Part shown: piece after piece, positions 33,496 through 43,496 of the stretch | Layout of the letters: each line of letters begins with the position of its first letter | How positions within the stretch are numbered: the stretch's first letter is position 1 | DNA from: Bacteroidota bacterium | GTDB taxonomy: Bacteria; Bacteroidota; Bacteroidia; AKYH767-A; 2013-40CM-41-45 | DNA: 64,000 nucleotides | Assembly: GCA_016720935.1 (NCBI GenBank) | Contig: JADKJP010000002.1 | Location: 434,001 to 498,000 of the forward strand | Reading direction: 5' to 3' | Position numbers and translations under genes: made by a program | The notes under the pieces: generated by a model | Seen by the model: only the letters and a program-made list of their open reading frames with translations | The model's database searches: none | What the model was told of the DNA's origin: nothing

Positions 33496-36400
33496 TCATG
33501 GGTATAAATAAAAGACACCGGTGATGTTGTTGTTGTCGACGATACCCACATCATCTCCACCAACGAATCCGTCACCGTTAATATCATTGGTGATATAACC
33601 GTAATCAAAACTGGTTACACCGTTGATATTATCATTATCGATGAGTCCCACATCATCTCCACCGATAAATCCATCCTGAGTTACATCTCCGGCAAAGAAT
33701 GCCCAAACGCCGGGTTCAACTTCCATCATCATCGGACCACCGTAACCGGCTGATTCATCAACCTGTGTAGAAGCCGTAGTGAAATCGTAAGAAGTTGTTG
33801 AGCTCATCAATACCATTCCTGCACTGCGGGTATGAACATGTGAGCGGTGTGAGATCAGGATGTAGTAAGAATTTCCATCAGCAGCGGCAGGAAGTGTCAT
33901 TGTACCATTTCCTGTCATATCCAACATGACTGAATCAGAATAAGCCGGGGAATTGGCTGCATCAAAGAGTTGTACAAATACAAGGTCACATTCTGATCCT
34001 GTTGGAGTACCCGGATTTCCGTTTCCTAAATCTGTACGCTGATGGTTAGCCCATACAGGATTCATTTGTGATGTGTTGATATCAAAGTATCCCTGGAGCA
34101 TGGCTGTGATATTCAGTGTCACGCTTCCGGCGGTTACAACAAATTGAGTAGAAGAAGTACCTGTACAAGCACCCGCAATGACTGTGATGAATCCTGTAGT
34201 TGCACCAGCAGGTACAGTGGTACTGATCTGGTTTACGTTATCAACAGTGAATGTTGCGCTGATTCCGTTGAATTGAACATCTGTGATACTTGTAAATCCG
34301 CTTCCGGAAATTGTAACAGGAGTTCCAATGCTTCCTGATCCCGGAGTGAAGCCGCTGATTACTATCGCTGCCGGTTCAGTAATAGAAACAGAAGTGCTGG
34401 CAGTACAGAAGTTCGCATCCACAACGTTTACAGAATAAGTACCTGCAACGAGTCCTGAAATATCTTCTGTTAAAGCTGAATTACTCCAGGTATATGAATA
34501 TGGAGAAACACCGCCTGATACAGTGAGATCGATGGAGCCATCAGATCCGCCATTGCATGTTACGTTCACTTGTGTGGTTGATAAATTCAATGCAGTTGGT
34601 TCAGTAATCGTTGCTGAGGTTGTAGCAATACAGCCATTTGCATCTGTTACTGTTACAGTATAGGTACCTGCATTTAAAGTGCCGATATCTTCAGTTGTTT
34701 GTCCACCTCCCCATGCATATGTATATGGAGAAGTACCACCGGAAACAGTGAGGTCAATCGATCCATTGCTTCCTCCATTGCAACTCACGTTTACCTGTGT
34801 AGTTGATAATGCGAGGACAGCAGGCTGCGTAATAATAGCAGATGCTGTACTTGTACATCCGTATGCATCTGTAGCAGTGACTATATAAGTTCCGGCAATA
34901 AGGTTGGTTGCATTGTCAACTGTTTGAACCGGTACAGTATTCCATGAATAAGAAAGTGGTGCAGTTCCGCCGGTGGCAACTGCCAGTGCTGAACCGTTAG
35001 CATCTCCAAAACAAAGTACATTTGTAGGAGTTGTTGTAACCGAAATCGCGGGGCTCACATTCACAACAATGGAATTTGAAACAGCAGTACATCCGTTTAC
35101 ATCCGAAACAGTTGTAAAATAAGTTCCACTTGCATTAGCACTTACATGTATTGTTGTTTGACCACCCGGCGACCATGTGTTTCCTGAAGGAATGCTTGAA
35201 ATAAGGCGAACACTTTGTCCGCTACAAATATTTGTTGCACCGGTAGCATTGATAGAAACACTACTTGTAGTTCCGAGAATTTTAACATCATCCAGACGGA
35301 ACTGGGCACAAGTGGTTTTAGAGAAGCGAATGCTCAGATTTGGAACCGCAGGGATTGTACCGCTTGCAGTAACCAGGGTCCAGACATTCAAAAGTGGTTG
35401 TGTGTAAGTGAGTGGAGTCCAGTTGATGCCATCGGAACTAACTTCAACAGTCATCACTTCGGTAGTACATGCAGCGACATTGGCTCTTAACAATCCAAAC
35501 TGAAGTGAAAGGCCGGTATAGTTTTGAGTGTTGATACCGCTGATGACGAATGTTCTCGGATTTGTAGTCGCAGTTCCGAAGAATACATTACCTCCGCCAC
35601 TAGCACCAAGATAGCCTGTAGAGGCAGATGTTGTTCTCACGTCACAAAGATTCGCCGAAGTACTTGAATAAGAATATGTGCCATTATTCTGCCAACCAGT
35701 ATAAATACTCACCAGCTGGGTGCCTGTTGGAACTCCGATGTTTTCAGAAAATGCAGGTCCTGCATAACCGGTATAAGAATTCACAACCACTGTAACAGGA
35801 GTGCTTGAAGCAGTACAACCAACCCCGTTTGTTGTGGTTACATAATATGTACCACTTGTGGTAACAACGATATCCTGTGTTGTTTCACTATTTGACCAGA
35901 GGTATGAAACTGCGGCTGAAGATGAGAGTGTCACTGAGCCGGGTGCACAAAAGGTTGTTGGTCCGCTTGGCGTAATTGTTGGAGCCGGACAGGTAATAAT
36001 CGTGAACGGGGTTGTTGAAACACCCGAACATCCACCGATTACGACAGTAACTTGTCCGGTTGTAGCGCCAACCGGAACTTCTGCTGTAATTTGGAAATAG
36101 TTATCTACGGTAAATGAAGGGGAAGATACTCCATTGAACAGTACGTCTGTCACTGTAGTGAATCCACTTCCAATTACCTGAATGACATCACCCACAAATC
36201 CGGATGTTGAAGGAAGATAAGTTGTTACTTCGATAAGACCCGGCTGATTAACCGTTGCTGTATTCACACCGGTGCATCCATTGGCATCGGTAATTTTTAC
36301 GTTATATGTACCAGCGCCAAGACCTGTGAGAGTTGCTCCGGTTGGTCCATTGATCAGATTAATTTTGTAACCTACATTCAATTGGTTGGTGCAATTGTAA

Positions 36401-39033
36401 TAAACAACTGAAGGCAAAGAAGCAGAAGGGGTGAAGGTGAGCATTCCCGCCTGAAGTTTGTTATTGGTCACGCCGGAATTGATGATGCTGAGTGTATCAC
36501 CTCCCGTCGGACTTGTTGTGATCATGAATGGGAATCCGGTAGCATTCACATCAAAGTAATAAGTGATTCCGCGTACAAGAGTCAATTCTTTTCCTTCAAC
36601 GCCGTCAATCACATATCCGCTCGGATGACCTATACCGAAATAAGGATGTGCTGCAGTCTTAGGGGTAACAGTAACAGAGAAAGGTAAACCGGAAAGGTTA
36701 TTCACATCCCATTCATAAGTATATGGCGCAACACCACTGGTTCCTGAAGCGGTAACCGTCCCGTCCAATACACCATAACATGATGCATCCGTTGCAGAAG
36801 TCGTGCTCGTGATCTGTGCTCCGTCAATTACTGAACCAACAGCTGTTCCTGTACAACCTGTTGCATCAGTGACGGTGACAGTATAATCACCTGCAAGCAA
36901 TCCGGTGATAGCTGAAGTCGTTTGAACCGGACTGGTGTTCCATGAATAAGTCAGAGGAGCAGTTCCGCCACTTCCAAAAGCGGTTGCAGTTCCATCAGAT
37001 CCCATCCAACATGAAGGTGATGTAGTGGTTGCAAAAACAGTTGGTGCCGGATTCACGGCAGTGGTGATAACGTTTGAAACGGCAGTACAACCATTTCCAT
37101 CTGTCACAGTGGTATAGAATGAGTTCGCTGTGTATACATTTATCGCCTGGGTGAAAGCAGGATCCGGTGACCAGGAGTTACCGGTTGGGATATTTGAAAC
37201 AAGCACAGCGAATTGTCCGTCACAAAAAGTTGTTGGTGTAGTAGCTGTAATTTCCAGTTGATTTGCTGAACCGGTTAATGTGATGTCATCGAGACGGAAT
37301 TGTGTCGCGTTTTGTGCTTTGGAGAAACGGATTCTCAGGTTAGCAGTAGCAGGGATTGTCCCTGTAGGTGTAATAAGTGTCCAACCGGTGGTAGGTGGTT
37401 GTGTAAAGCTAAGTGGTGTCCAGTTGATTCCATCATCACTTACTTCAACCGTCAAAGGATCAGTAGCAGGTGTTCTCAACATACCAAAAGATAATGTAAG
37501 TCCGGTATAATGAAGAGTGTTGATGCCGGCAATAGTAATATCGCGTACACTCGAAACAGGCAGGGTGCTGAAACCTAAAAAGATATTTCCACCACCACTT
37601 GCACCGCTATAACCGCTTGATGCGGTAGTTGTACGAACATCGGCCTGGGGAGTTGAAGAACTACTATAGGAATAGATCCCCTGATTTTGCCAGCCGGTGT
37701 AGGAGTTCACCACTGTAGTTGCAAGTGGTGTGCCCACATTTTCTGAAAACAAAGTGCCGGTAACCCCAAATGAATTTACTGTAACAACTGTAGGTGTTGA
37801 TGTTGCGGTACAACCCGCTCCGTCATCAACTGTTACTGTATAAGAGCCGGCGCTGGTAACAGTTATACTTTGAGTAGTTTCCGAATTTGACCATAAATAG
37901 GATGCACCGGCACTGGATGTGAGAACAACTGACCCACCGGTACAAAACGATGTTGGTCCGCCTGCTGTGATCGTTGGAGAAGAACAGGTTGTTCCGGTTC
38001 CGGAAACGGATACAGTAACAGGTGTTGCTCCGATTGAAGTATGATTGATGGAGTTGCTGTTTAAGCCGGCAGAAGTTGGTTTGTAATGAACAAAAACTGT
38101 TGTAGTTGCAACAGTTCCTGATGTTGGCGTAACTGAAAATGAAGTTGTAAATCCACTACCACTGGTTAGGGAAACTTCATAATCAGTTGGTGCAGTTACA
38201 ACAATCGGGTCAGTCAGATTTGATCCCTGAAATGTATAAGATTGTTCAGAAGAAGTAGAGCCAACGAGAACGTTTCCGAAAGAAGGGAGGCTGGCAGTTG
38301 AAGTGGTAATAGTAGGAGGAGCGGTTGATCCCTGAATGTTGATATCATCAATCGCAGCACCTGAGCTGTTTCCTGTTTGGGTTCCACGCCATGTGGCCCA
38401 ACGGATTTGAACCTCAGGTTTGTTGTCAGCTATAGAGGGAAGGGTAAGAGAAGGAGTAGCTATTACTCCGGCTGTTCCGCCGGCCTGGCTGGCAGGATTT
38501 CCTGTACCTACAACCGTCGCCCATGCGCCGCTATTTCCGATACGGTACTGCATCACCACACCAACAGTACGTGGTTGAGCGCTGATAATTTCAACGGTGT
38601 ATGCTACGGTGATATTTGTTTTACCGGTAGTATTTACAGAAGTGACAAGTTGGTTCACACCATTTGTAGCGTTACTACTGGTCTGGATATAAAATCGCGC
38701 GTTCGCGCCAGTCATAAATCCATAACAACCTCCACCAGTCTGTGCAGCTGTAGCCACTGCGACAGTTGCATTTCCGGATGGAGCACTGGCTTCAGCGGCG
38801 GCTTGGGAACTGATAGTTCCTCCACTTAGTCCGTTCCACGCAGCAGTACCCGTCGGCATGGTGGTAAATGTCGTTGTTCCGAAATTTTGCGTGTACGGAA
38901 GTGTTTGTACAGCCGGCGCTGTTTGCGCAAATGAGAAAATGGAAATGTTGATGAAGAATAAAAACATCATCCAAGTGCACCATTGAACAAAATTTACAGG
39001 GGGATTTGCGAATGGTTTGTAGTGTGTTGTCAT
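33496..39033 (-). CDS. Giant secreted SprB-repeat / Ig-like protein with dockerin-like end
   Basis: 1845 residues. After an N-terminal signal region there are tandem immunoglobulin-like and gene-duplicated modules, for example SYLWSNSETTQSITVTSAG and SYLWSNSETTQDIVVTTSG with matching flanks. SprB repeats follow (NGSIDLTVSGGTSPYTYAW; AGTYTVTVTDANGC), with two IPT/TIG-like domains (IQVIGSGFTTVTDVLFNG; VTISGSGFTSITDVQFNG). The last ~70 residues hold two calcium-loop repeats, GDVTQDGFIGGDDVGLID and NDINGDGFVGGDDVGIVD, like dockerin type I. No canonical T9SS sorting domain follows. SprB-like proteins are adhesins or gliding-linked surface proteins. Confidence 0.85.
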   Translation of the reverse strand: MTTHYKPFANPPVNFVQWCTWMMFLFFINISIFSFAQTAPAVQTLPYTQNFGTTTFTTMPTGTAAWNGLSGGTISSQAAAEASAPSGNATVAVATAAQTGGGCYGFMTGANARFYIQTSSNATNGVNQLVTSVNTTGKTNITVAYTVEIISAQPRTVGVVMQYRIGNSGAWATVVGTGNPASQAGGTAGVIATPSLTLPSIADNKPEVQIRWATWRGTQTGNSSGAAIDDINIQGSTAPPTITTSTASLPSFGNVLVGSTSSEQSYTFQGSNLTDPIVVTAPTDYEVSLTSGSGFTTSFSVTPTSGTVATTTVFVHYKPTSAGLNSNSINHTSIGATPVTVSVSGTGTTCSSPTITAGGPTSFCTGGSVVLTSSAGASYLWSNSETTQSITVTSAGSYTVTVDDGAGCTATSTPTVVTVNSFGVTGTLFSENVGTPLATTVVNSYTGWQNQGIYSYSSSSTPQADVRTTTASSGYSGASGGGNIFLGFSTLPVSSVRDITIAGINTLHYTGLTLSFGMLRTPATDPLTVEVSDDGINWTPLSFTQPPTTGWTLITPTGTIPATANLRIRFSKAQNATQFRLDDITLTGSANQLEITATTPTTFCDGQFAVLVSNIPTGNSWSPDPAFTQAINVYTANSFYTTVTDGNGCTAVSNVITTAVNPAPTVFATTTSPSCWMGSDGTATAFGSGGTAPLTYSWNTSPVQTTSAITGLLAGDYTVTVTDATGCTGTAVGSVIDGAQITSTTSATDASCYGVLDGTVTASGTSGVAPYTYEWDVNNLSGLPFSVTVTPKTAAHPYFGIGHPSGYVIDGVEGKELTLVRGITYYFDVNATGFPFMITTSPTGGDTLSIINSGVTNNKLQAGMLTFTPSASLPSVVYYNCTNQLNVGYKINLINGPTGATLTGLGAGTYNVKITDANGCTGVNTATVNQPGLIEVTTYLPSTSGFVGDVIQVIGSGFTTVTDVLFNGVSSPSFTVDNYFQITAEVPVGATTGQVTVVIGGCSGVSTTPFTIITCPAPTITPSGPTTFCAPGSVTLSSSAAVSYLWSNSETTQDIVVTTSGTYYVTTTNGVGCTASSTPVTVVVNSYTGYAGPAFSENIGVPTGTQLVSIYTGWQNNGTYSYSSTSANLCDVRTTSASTGYLGASGGGNVFFGTATTNPRTFVISGINTQNYTGLSLQFGLLRANVAACTTEVMTVEVSSDGINWTPLTYTQPLLNVWTLVTASGTIPAVPNLSIRFSKTTCAQFRLDDVKILGTTSSVSINATGATNICSGQSVRLISSIPSGNTWSPGGQTTIHVSANASGTYFTTVSDVNGCTAVSNSIVVNVSPAISVTTTPTNVLCFGDANGSALAVATGGTAPLSYSWNTVPVQTVDNATNLIAGTYIVTATDAYGCTSTASAIITQPAVLALSTTQVNVSCNGGSNGSIDLTVSGGTSPYTYAWGGGQTTEDIGTLNAGTYTVTVTDANGCIATTSATITEPTALNLSTTQVNVTCNGGSDGSIDLTVSGGVSPYSYTWSNSALTEDISGLVAGTYSVNVVDANFCTASTSVSITEPAAIVISGFTPGSGSIGTPVTISGSGFTSITDVQFNGISATFTVDNVNQISTTVPAGATTGFITVIAGACTGTSSTQFVVTAGSVTLNITAMLQGYFDINTSQMNPVWANHQRTDLGNGNPGTPTGSECDLVFVQLFDAANSPAYSDSVMLDMTGNGTMTLPAAADGNSYYILISHRSHVHTRSAGMVLMSSTTSYDFTTASTQVDESAGYGGPMMMEVEPGVWAFFAGDVTQDGFIGGDDVGLIDNDNINGVTSFDYGYITNDINGDGFVGGDDVGIVDNNNITGVFYLYP

Positions 39034-39086
39034 GTATTTGTTGTTAAGTGTTTCACTGTTGATAAAACGCGGAAAGCCTTATAAAC

Positions 39087-39114
39087 GCTGGCTTCCAGCA
39101 GGGAAACAAAGTAA
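39087..39114 (-). promoter_or_regulatory. Promoter box and leader hairpin of the SprB-repeat gene
   Basis: On the minus strand TTACTTTG (39114-39107) resembles the -7 box seen before acpP. It is followed by a compact hairpin GCTGG-AAG-CCAGC (39099-39087) in the ~75-nt leader. Confidence 0.45.
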
Positions 39115-39202
39115 CAAAAAAACACTCAAAATCACATTATCTGCAGGTTAATAAACTATAAAATCGTACTTGGTAAAATGATAGAAAAACATGGTAAATA
39201 AA

Positions 39203-39228
39203 AAATCCCCCATAGCCGTGGGGGATTT
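39203..39228 (-). terminator. Rho-independent terminator
   Basis: AAATCCCCCA and TGGGGGATTT form a 10-bp stem with a 6-nt loop. On the minus strand it is followed by a T run, 27 nt after the stop of the 105-residue gene. Confidence 0.85.
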
Positions 39229-39255
39229 ATCACCTCATAAAAATATAGCCAATTT

Positions 39256-39573
39256 TTATTTGTTCGTGTTGAGTCGCTGATTTCTTTCTTCGAGCAATTG
39301 CATGATAATTTTATAATCGCTCAGGGACACCGGACGAATATTCAGAATGTCATCCAGATTGGTTTTTACGCTCAGGCGTGCACATGTTTCTTTATCGTAT
39401 TTCTCAAAAGCAGTCTTGTAAGCCTGCATATGTAACTGAGGGATAAAGTAATATTCAATTTCAGAAAGTATCAGATTGTATTTATTGATAATGATTCCCG
39501 GCTCTTTTGTTCCATTTCGAAAAGAGAACATGCTGTACACATGTATGAAGTCTTGGATTTCGATTGCTGTCAT
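39256..39573 (-). CDS. Unrecognised 105-residue protein
   Basis: A complete frame with its own terminator, starting MTAIEIQDFIHVYSMFSF. It is mixed charged and helical (LILSEIEYYFIPQLHMQAYK, DYKIIMQLLEERNQRL), with no signal peptide and no membrane segment. No family was recognised. It is isolated between the SprB-repeat gene and the PAS-LuxR pair. Codon use looks normal and the terminator supports a real gene. Confidence 0.65.
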   Translation of the reverse strand: MTAIEIQDFIHVYSMFSFRNGTKEPGIIINKYNLILSEIEYYFIPQLHMQAYKTAFEKYDKETCARLSVKTNLDDILNIRPVSLSDYKIIMQLLEERNQRLNTNK

Positions 39574-39806
39574 GGGGATGTTGATTATGAACGCAAAGTA
39601 GCTTCAGGAAAGCAGGAGGTCAATCAATATTGGTAAACCTGGTATTATTCAATATCAAAAGGTCGATTTATCTGGGTGAATGACGGAAAGGAGCTCCTAC
39701 TCTTGTATTTTTTAAAGACAATAATTCATGTTGGTGGGCCTGAAACTTCATTTATTCCCCAATAAAGGCCTTTAAAGGACTAATTGGCAATATCTTGAAA
39801 AAAATA
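39574..39806. other. Intergenic stretch, nothing recognised
   Basis: AT-rich spacer upstream of the 105-residue gene and downstream of the PAS-LuxR pair. No open frame, repeat array or clear promoter box was seen apart from the terminator and palindrome listed separately. Confidence 0.5.
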
Positions 39807-39834
39807 AAGCCCGGAGGCTGCGTCCCCCGGGCTT
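39807..39834 (-). terminator. Terminator of the PAS-LuxR pair
   Basis: AAGCCCGG and CCGGGCTT pair over 8 bp with a G/C-rich loop. On the minus strand a TTATTTTTTTC tract follows. It lies about 130 nt after the second regulator's stop. Confidence 0.8.
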
Positions 39835-39907
39835 CAGAAAAGCTAGAATAATTTGGAGCTAGTGTGAAAAGTCTCACAAATGTGGACTTATTTATTAGAG
39901 TGGGAAA

Positions 39908-39946
39908 TACCCCATATAGGGTAATTAATACCCTATTATTGGGGTA
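39908..39946. promoter_or_regulatory. Nested palindrome TACCCC..GGGGTA / AGGGTA..TACCCT
   Basis: Outer arms TACCCC (39908-39913) and GGGGTA (39941-39946) enclose inner arms AGGGTA (39918-39923) and TACCCT (39929-39934). The 39-bp element begins 15 nt past the stop of the downstream PAS-LuxR gene. It is either a dimeric operator or an RNA fold. Confidence 0.6.
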
Positions 39947-39961
39947 GTGATCAGGTATTTT

Positions 39962-41071
39962 TCAAAAAAAGCCCATTTTTTCAGCCTTCCGTATTAGTTC
40001 AGCTGCATTTTTTGCGTCCAGTTTCTTCATTAGCGCTTTTCGATGGGTTTTGATGGTGTGCGCACTTACATGGAGCTTTGAAGCGATTTTTTCGGAAGAC
40101 AAGCCTTCCGACATCAATAAAAGAACTTCCATTTCTCTTTCGCTGATATCCGGCATATCATCTTTATGGTCATGATTCAATTTGTTCTTACGAAGGTTTT
40201 GTAAAAACTCAAGATTGATATAGGGTTTACCATCAATAATGCGAATGGAATCGTGTTGATTTTCTTCTTCAGTTATTAGTTTGTTGGTGGCAGTATTTTT
40301 TGTGCGGGGAGTAAAAGATACGATCAGAAATTTAATTTGCTGATTTGCGTCTCGTTCCAACACACCGGTAATACATTTGATTTTAACGTAGCCTTTATTT
40401 TTTCTTTTGTATCGAAAATGTGTTTCCCAATTCAGGTGATCGTGTACAAATGGCTGGTTGATTCTTTTTTCAATGTTCTGCTGATAAATTTCCATGATAC
40501 TCCCCAGATCTTCCTTGTGTATATTGGCAAGACCAAATGCCCAGCCTCCGTTCAGAAAGTCTTCTTTTGTCCACCCGGTAATTTCTTCCAGGCCTGAACT
40601 TGCGAAGTGATTTTTGCCGGTCTGTATGTCTGATACGATCCAACCGATATCCGGTCGGTTGTCCATTACTTTCAGAATGGACTGATTTTTTGATGAGAAT
40701 TTATCCTGATCGGTTAGCTTACCAAAACTTTCAAAAATAAATTGAGCACCCACAGGATCATTATTATCACCCAGATGAAATGCAGAAACTGGAATTTCCG
40801 GGATATCGATCTTGTTATCGGTCAGAACGGTGATTGTGCATTTGAATGAATGCCGGCGACTGATTTTTTTATGTATTTCGATAAAGTTCAACTCGGGAAA
40901 AACAGAAGTAAGCATTCGCCCCTTCAAGGAGGATACTTCTTGTTTTAGAAACCTGGAGAGGATAGGGTTACAATAAGCGATTTTACCGCTTAGATTTGTA
41001 ATTAAAATTCCCTCAGAATTTATATCAAATACACTCCGTAATGGTTTAATAAAATCGAGCACACTTTTCAT
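39962..41071 (-). CDS. PAS-PAS-LuxR regulator (second of a tandem pair)
   Basis: 369 residues. Two PAS sensor domains (about 10-115: GILITNLSGKIAYCNPILSR; about 135-260: IGWIVSDIQTGKNHFASSGL). A C-terminal GerE/LuxR helix-turn-helix covers the last 65 residues: SEREMEVLLLMSEGLSSEKI, HVSAHTIKTHRKALMKKLDA. No receiver domain is present, so it probably senses a small ligand, redox state or light directly. It starts 9 nt after the end of a paralogue with the same architecture. A terminator and a palindrome follow. Confidence 0.88.
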   Translation of the reverse strand: MKSVLDFIKPLRSVFDINSEGILITNLSGKIAYCNPILSRFLKQEVSSLKGRMLTSVFPELNFIEIHKKISRRHSFKCTITVLTDNKIDIPEIPVSAFHLGDNNDPVGAQFIFESFGKLTDQDKFSSKNQSILKVMDNRPDIGWIVSDIQTGKNHFASSGLEEITGWTKEDFLNGGWAFGLANIHKEDLGSIMEIYQQNIEKRINQPFVHDHLNWETHFRYKRKNKGYVKIKCITGVLERDANQQIKFLIVSFTPRTKNTATNKLITEEENQHDSIRIIDGKPYINLEFLQNLRKNKLNHDHKDDMPDISEREMEVLLLMSEGLSSEKIASKLHVSAHTIKTHRKALMKKLDAKNAAELIRKAEKMGFF

Positions 41072-41080
41072 ACAAAATAA

Positions 41081-42178
41081 TTATTCCAGGCCCCATTCAG
41101 TAGCGATCCTGATCGCATCCGCGGCATTTCTCGCGTCCAGTTTTTTAAACAGATTTTTTTTATAAGAATTGATGGTGTTCAGGCGCAGTCCCAGGATTCG
41201 TGATATGTCCTTTGCGGAATGACCCATTCGGATATGACGAAGCAATTGAATTTCACGTGGTGACAAACTAATTCCAAAAACAGTTGAAGAAGGAATTTGT
41301 TCAGATTCGGCAGAGGAATCAATATTGTTTTGTTTCAACAATTGATTGAGAATCTTTTCTGTCAACTGTTTGTCTACAGATTTTTCATCTGTCACATCAC
41401 GCGTGAAGACTATGGTATATAATACCTGGTCTTTTTCATCGCGCTCCAGGAAGTAACTTTCACCGTGTAACCAGCGCCAGCTGCCATTACGGTGTCTCCA
41501 TCGGAATTCATACACAATCGGTTTGTGATCATGAATGAATGGCTCATTGTTCCACAGACTAATGCCTTTCAGAAATTCTTCTACGAGTCTCTTTACATCT
41601 TCGGGATGCGTCAGTGAAATCCCCAGAGCCCAACCATTGTCTATGAATTTTTGGGGATCCCACCCGATTATTTTTTCAAGAGCATCCGATACATACAATG
41701 TGGTTCTTGCCTGTACATTGGTAACCGTAACTAATTCGTCAGTTCGGTCACCAAGAGCTTTCAATAAATTAATCTGATTGTGAAAATGTTGCATGCGCTC
41801 TTCTGCCAGATCAATTTTTTCCTTGAATACAAAAAGTACTCCAATGGGTTCATTGTTGAGGTTGTGAAGCAAAGTGTAATTTACGGTAACCGTAAAGTTC
41901 TTATCATTGTTACCGGTGCAACTGATTACCCGAATAATGTTCTCTTGCGCGGAAAGTTCGCTTAACAATTTATCAAAGCGGAAATTTGGGTCGTGGCGGA
42001 GTTCCGTACAAAATTTTCCATTAACCTGTTCGATAGAATATCCAAAAAGCTCACGAATTGCCGGATTGGTATATAAAATTTTACCGTCAAGGCCGGTTAC
42101 CATGATTCCATCTTTTGACAAATCATACAAAACTATGGAATGTTGTATGTAAGAGGACAATGATCGCATGATGGACAT
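41081..42178 (-). CDS. PAS-PAS-LuxR regulator (first of a tandem pair)
   Basis: 365 residues with the same order as its neighbour: PAS (DGIMVTGLDGKILYTNPAIR), a second PAS ending in PAC-like RWRHRNGSWRWLHGESYFLE, and a LuxR HTH (SPREIQLLRHIRMGHSAKDI, RLNTINSYKKNLFKKLDARN). The two proteins share DARNAADAIRIA / DAKNAAELIRKA at the end, so they arose by tandem duplication. They may form heterodimers or answer different cues. No partner kinase is adjacent. Confidence 0.88.
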   Translation of the reverse strand: MSIMRSLSSYIQHSIVLYDLSKDGIMVTGLDGKILYTNPAIRELFGYSIEQVNGKFCTELRHDPNFRFDKLLSELSAQENIIRVISCTGNNDKNFTVTVNYTLLHNLNNEPIGVLFVFKEKIDLAEERMQHFHNQINLLKALGDRTDELVTVTNVQARTTLYVSDALEKIIGWDPQKFIDNGWALGISLTHPEDVKRLVEEFLKGISLWNNEPFIHDHKPIVYEFRWRHRNGSWRWLHGESYFLERDEKDQVLYTIVFTRDVTDEKSVDKQLTEKILNQLLKQNNIDSSAESEQIPSSTVFGISLSPREIQLLRHIRMGHSAKDISRILGLRLNTINSYKKNLFKKLDARNAADAIRIATEWGLE

Positions 42179-42446
42179 TTAATTTGAATGACATTGACTG
42201 AATAAGCAACGTTGCCTTCAATAGCAATTCACATTATGGTCTTTGGACTCTGAATCAGATTCAGGAATTATTTTTTAAAAGAGAACCAACAATGCATTTT
42301 GTTCAATTGAACAAGCAATTCAAATTGCCTTAACAGCATGAGATTTTATACTAGCCCAGTAATCTCAAGGTCAAATATATAAATCATCCGGAATTAAAAA
42401 AATTTTATTCCGTGAATGAAGAGGGGAAGGGTTTTTTGGGGTGTTA

Positions 42447-43496
42447 TTAATTTTTGAAATCCCAGGTATGTTTATCCATTTCTTTCAGACAAACGACCAG
42501 CAATTCAATGCAGGAGGAGATATCCGTTTTATCGGCCATTTCAATCACCTGGTGAATGTGACGGGTTGGAATTGATATTGCTCCGGCAATAGCTCCTGTT
42601 TTTCCCATTCGCTGGATTCCGGCAGTATCTGTTCCGCCGGCTTGCAGAATTTCAGGCTGCCATTTGATTTTGTGTTTATCCGCTGATTTTTTCATGAATT
42701 CAACCATTCTTGCATCGCAAATAGTGGAAGAGTCCATGATTTTAATAGCAGCTCCTTTGCCCAATGCGGTTACTCTTTCATGCGGCTGTGACCCGGGTAC
42801 ATCATAGGCGATTGTCGTATCCAGCCCAATTCCGAAATCAGGTTCAATGTGGTGTGCCGCTACATTCGCCCCACGGATTCCTACTTCTTCCTGTACGGTA
42901 AAGACACCATAAACATCAAAAGGAACCTGTTTCAATTTGCGAAATGTTTCAATTAAAATAAAAACAGATACTCTGTTATCTATGGATTTGCAGTTGACAC
43001 AATTGCCCATTTCAATCAACTGGCGTTCGCGTGTGATAGGGTCACCTACACGAACAAATTTCTCTACTTCTTTTTTTGACATCCCCAGATCAATAAAGAA
43101 ATCTGTGATCTGTGCTGATTTATTTCGCTCTTCCGCGGTCATGATATGAATGGGTTTACTTCCCATGACTCCGACCAGATCTTTACGGCCATGTACGATC
43201 ACACGTTGTGCGGTCAGTGTTTTGGGGTCAAATCCTCCAAGTGTATGAAAGCGCAAGAATCCGTTGTCATCGATATGAGTAACCATGAAGCCAATTTCAT
43301 CCATATGCGCCGCTACCATTATCCGCTTATCATTTTTCCCTTTCTTGATGGCTGTAACGTTGCCCATTTTGTCAATGTGAACTTCATCTGCAAGTGGTTT
43401 GATTTCGCGCAAAACGATTTCACGAATCCGATTCTCGAAACCCGGCGCACCGGCTGTTTCACAGATTTCTTTCAGAAGTGGGAGGTTGAAGGACAT
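42447..43496 (-). CDS. M42-family metallopeptidase
   Basis: 349 residues. The metal ligands are in VAAHMDEIGFMVTHI, CKSIDNRVSVFI (bridging Asp), VFTVQEEVGIRGANVAAHHI (catalytic and metal Glu), GLDTTIAYD and the C-terminal PTRHIHQVIEMADKTD. These match M42 glutamyl/leucyl aminopeptidases, cytoplasmic dodecamers that trim peptides. Its leader is an eight-unit heptamer array ending at the ATG. Confidence 0.92.
   Translation of the reverse strand: MSFNLPLLKEICETAGAPGFENRIREIVLREIKPLADEVHIDKMGNVTAIKKGKNDKRIMVAAHMDEIGFMVTHIDDNGFLRFHTLGGFDPKTLTAQRVIVHGRKDLVGVMGSKPIHIMTAEERNKSAQITDFFIDLGMSKKEVEKFVRVGDPITRERQLIEMGNCVNCKSIDNRVSVFILIETFRKLKQVPFDVYGVFTVQEEVGIRGANVAAHHIEPDFGIGLDTTIAYDVPGSQPHERVTALGKGAAIKIMDSSTICDARMVEFMKKSADKHKIKWQPEILQAGGTDTAGIQRMGKTGAIAGAISIPTRHIHQVIEMADKTDISSCIELLVVCLKEMDKHTWDFKN

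Noticed and set aside
38377..38829. 150-residue plus-strand frame
   Set aside because: Antisense to the repeat-rich SprB-type gene; Ser/Thr/Cys-rich composition mirrors that gene.
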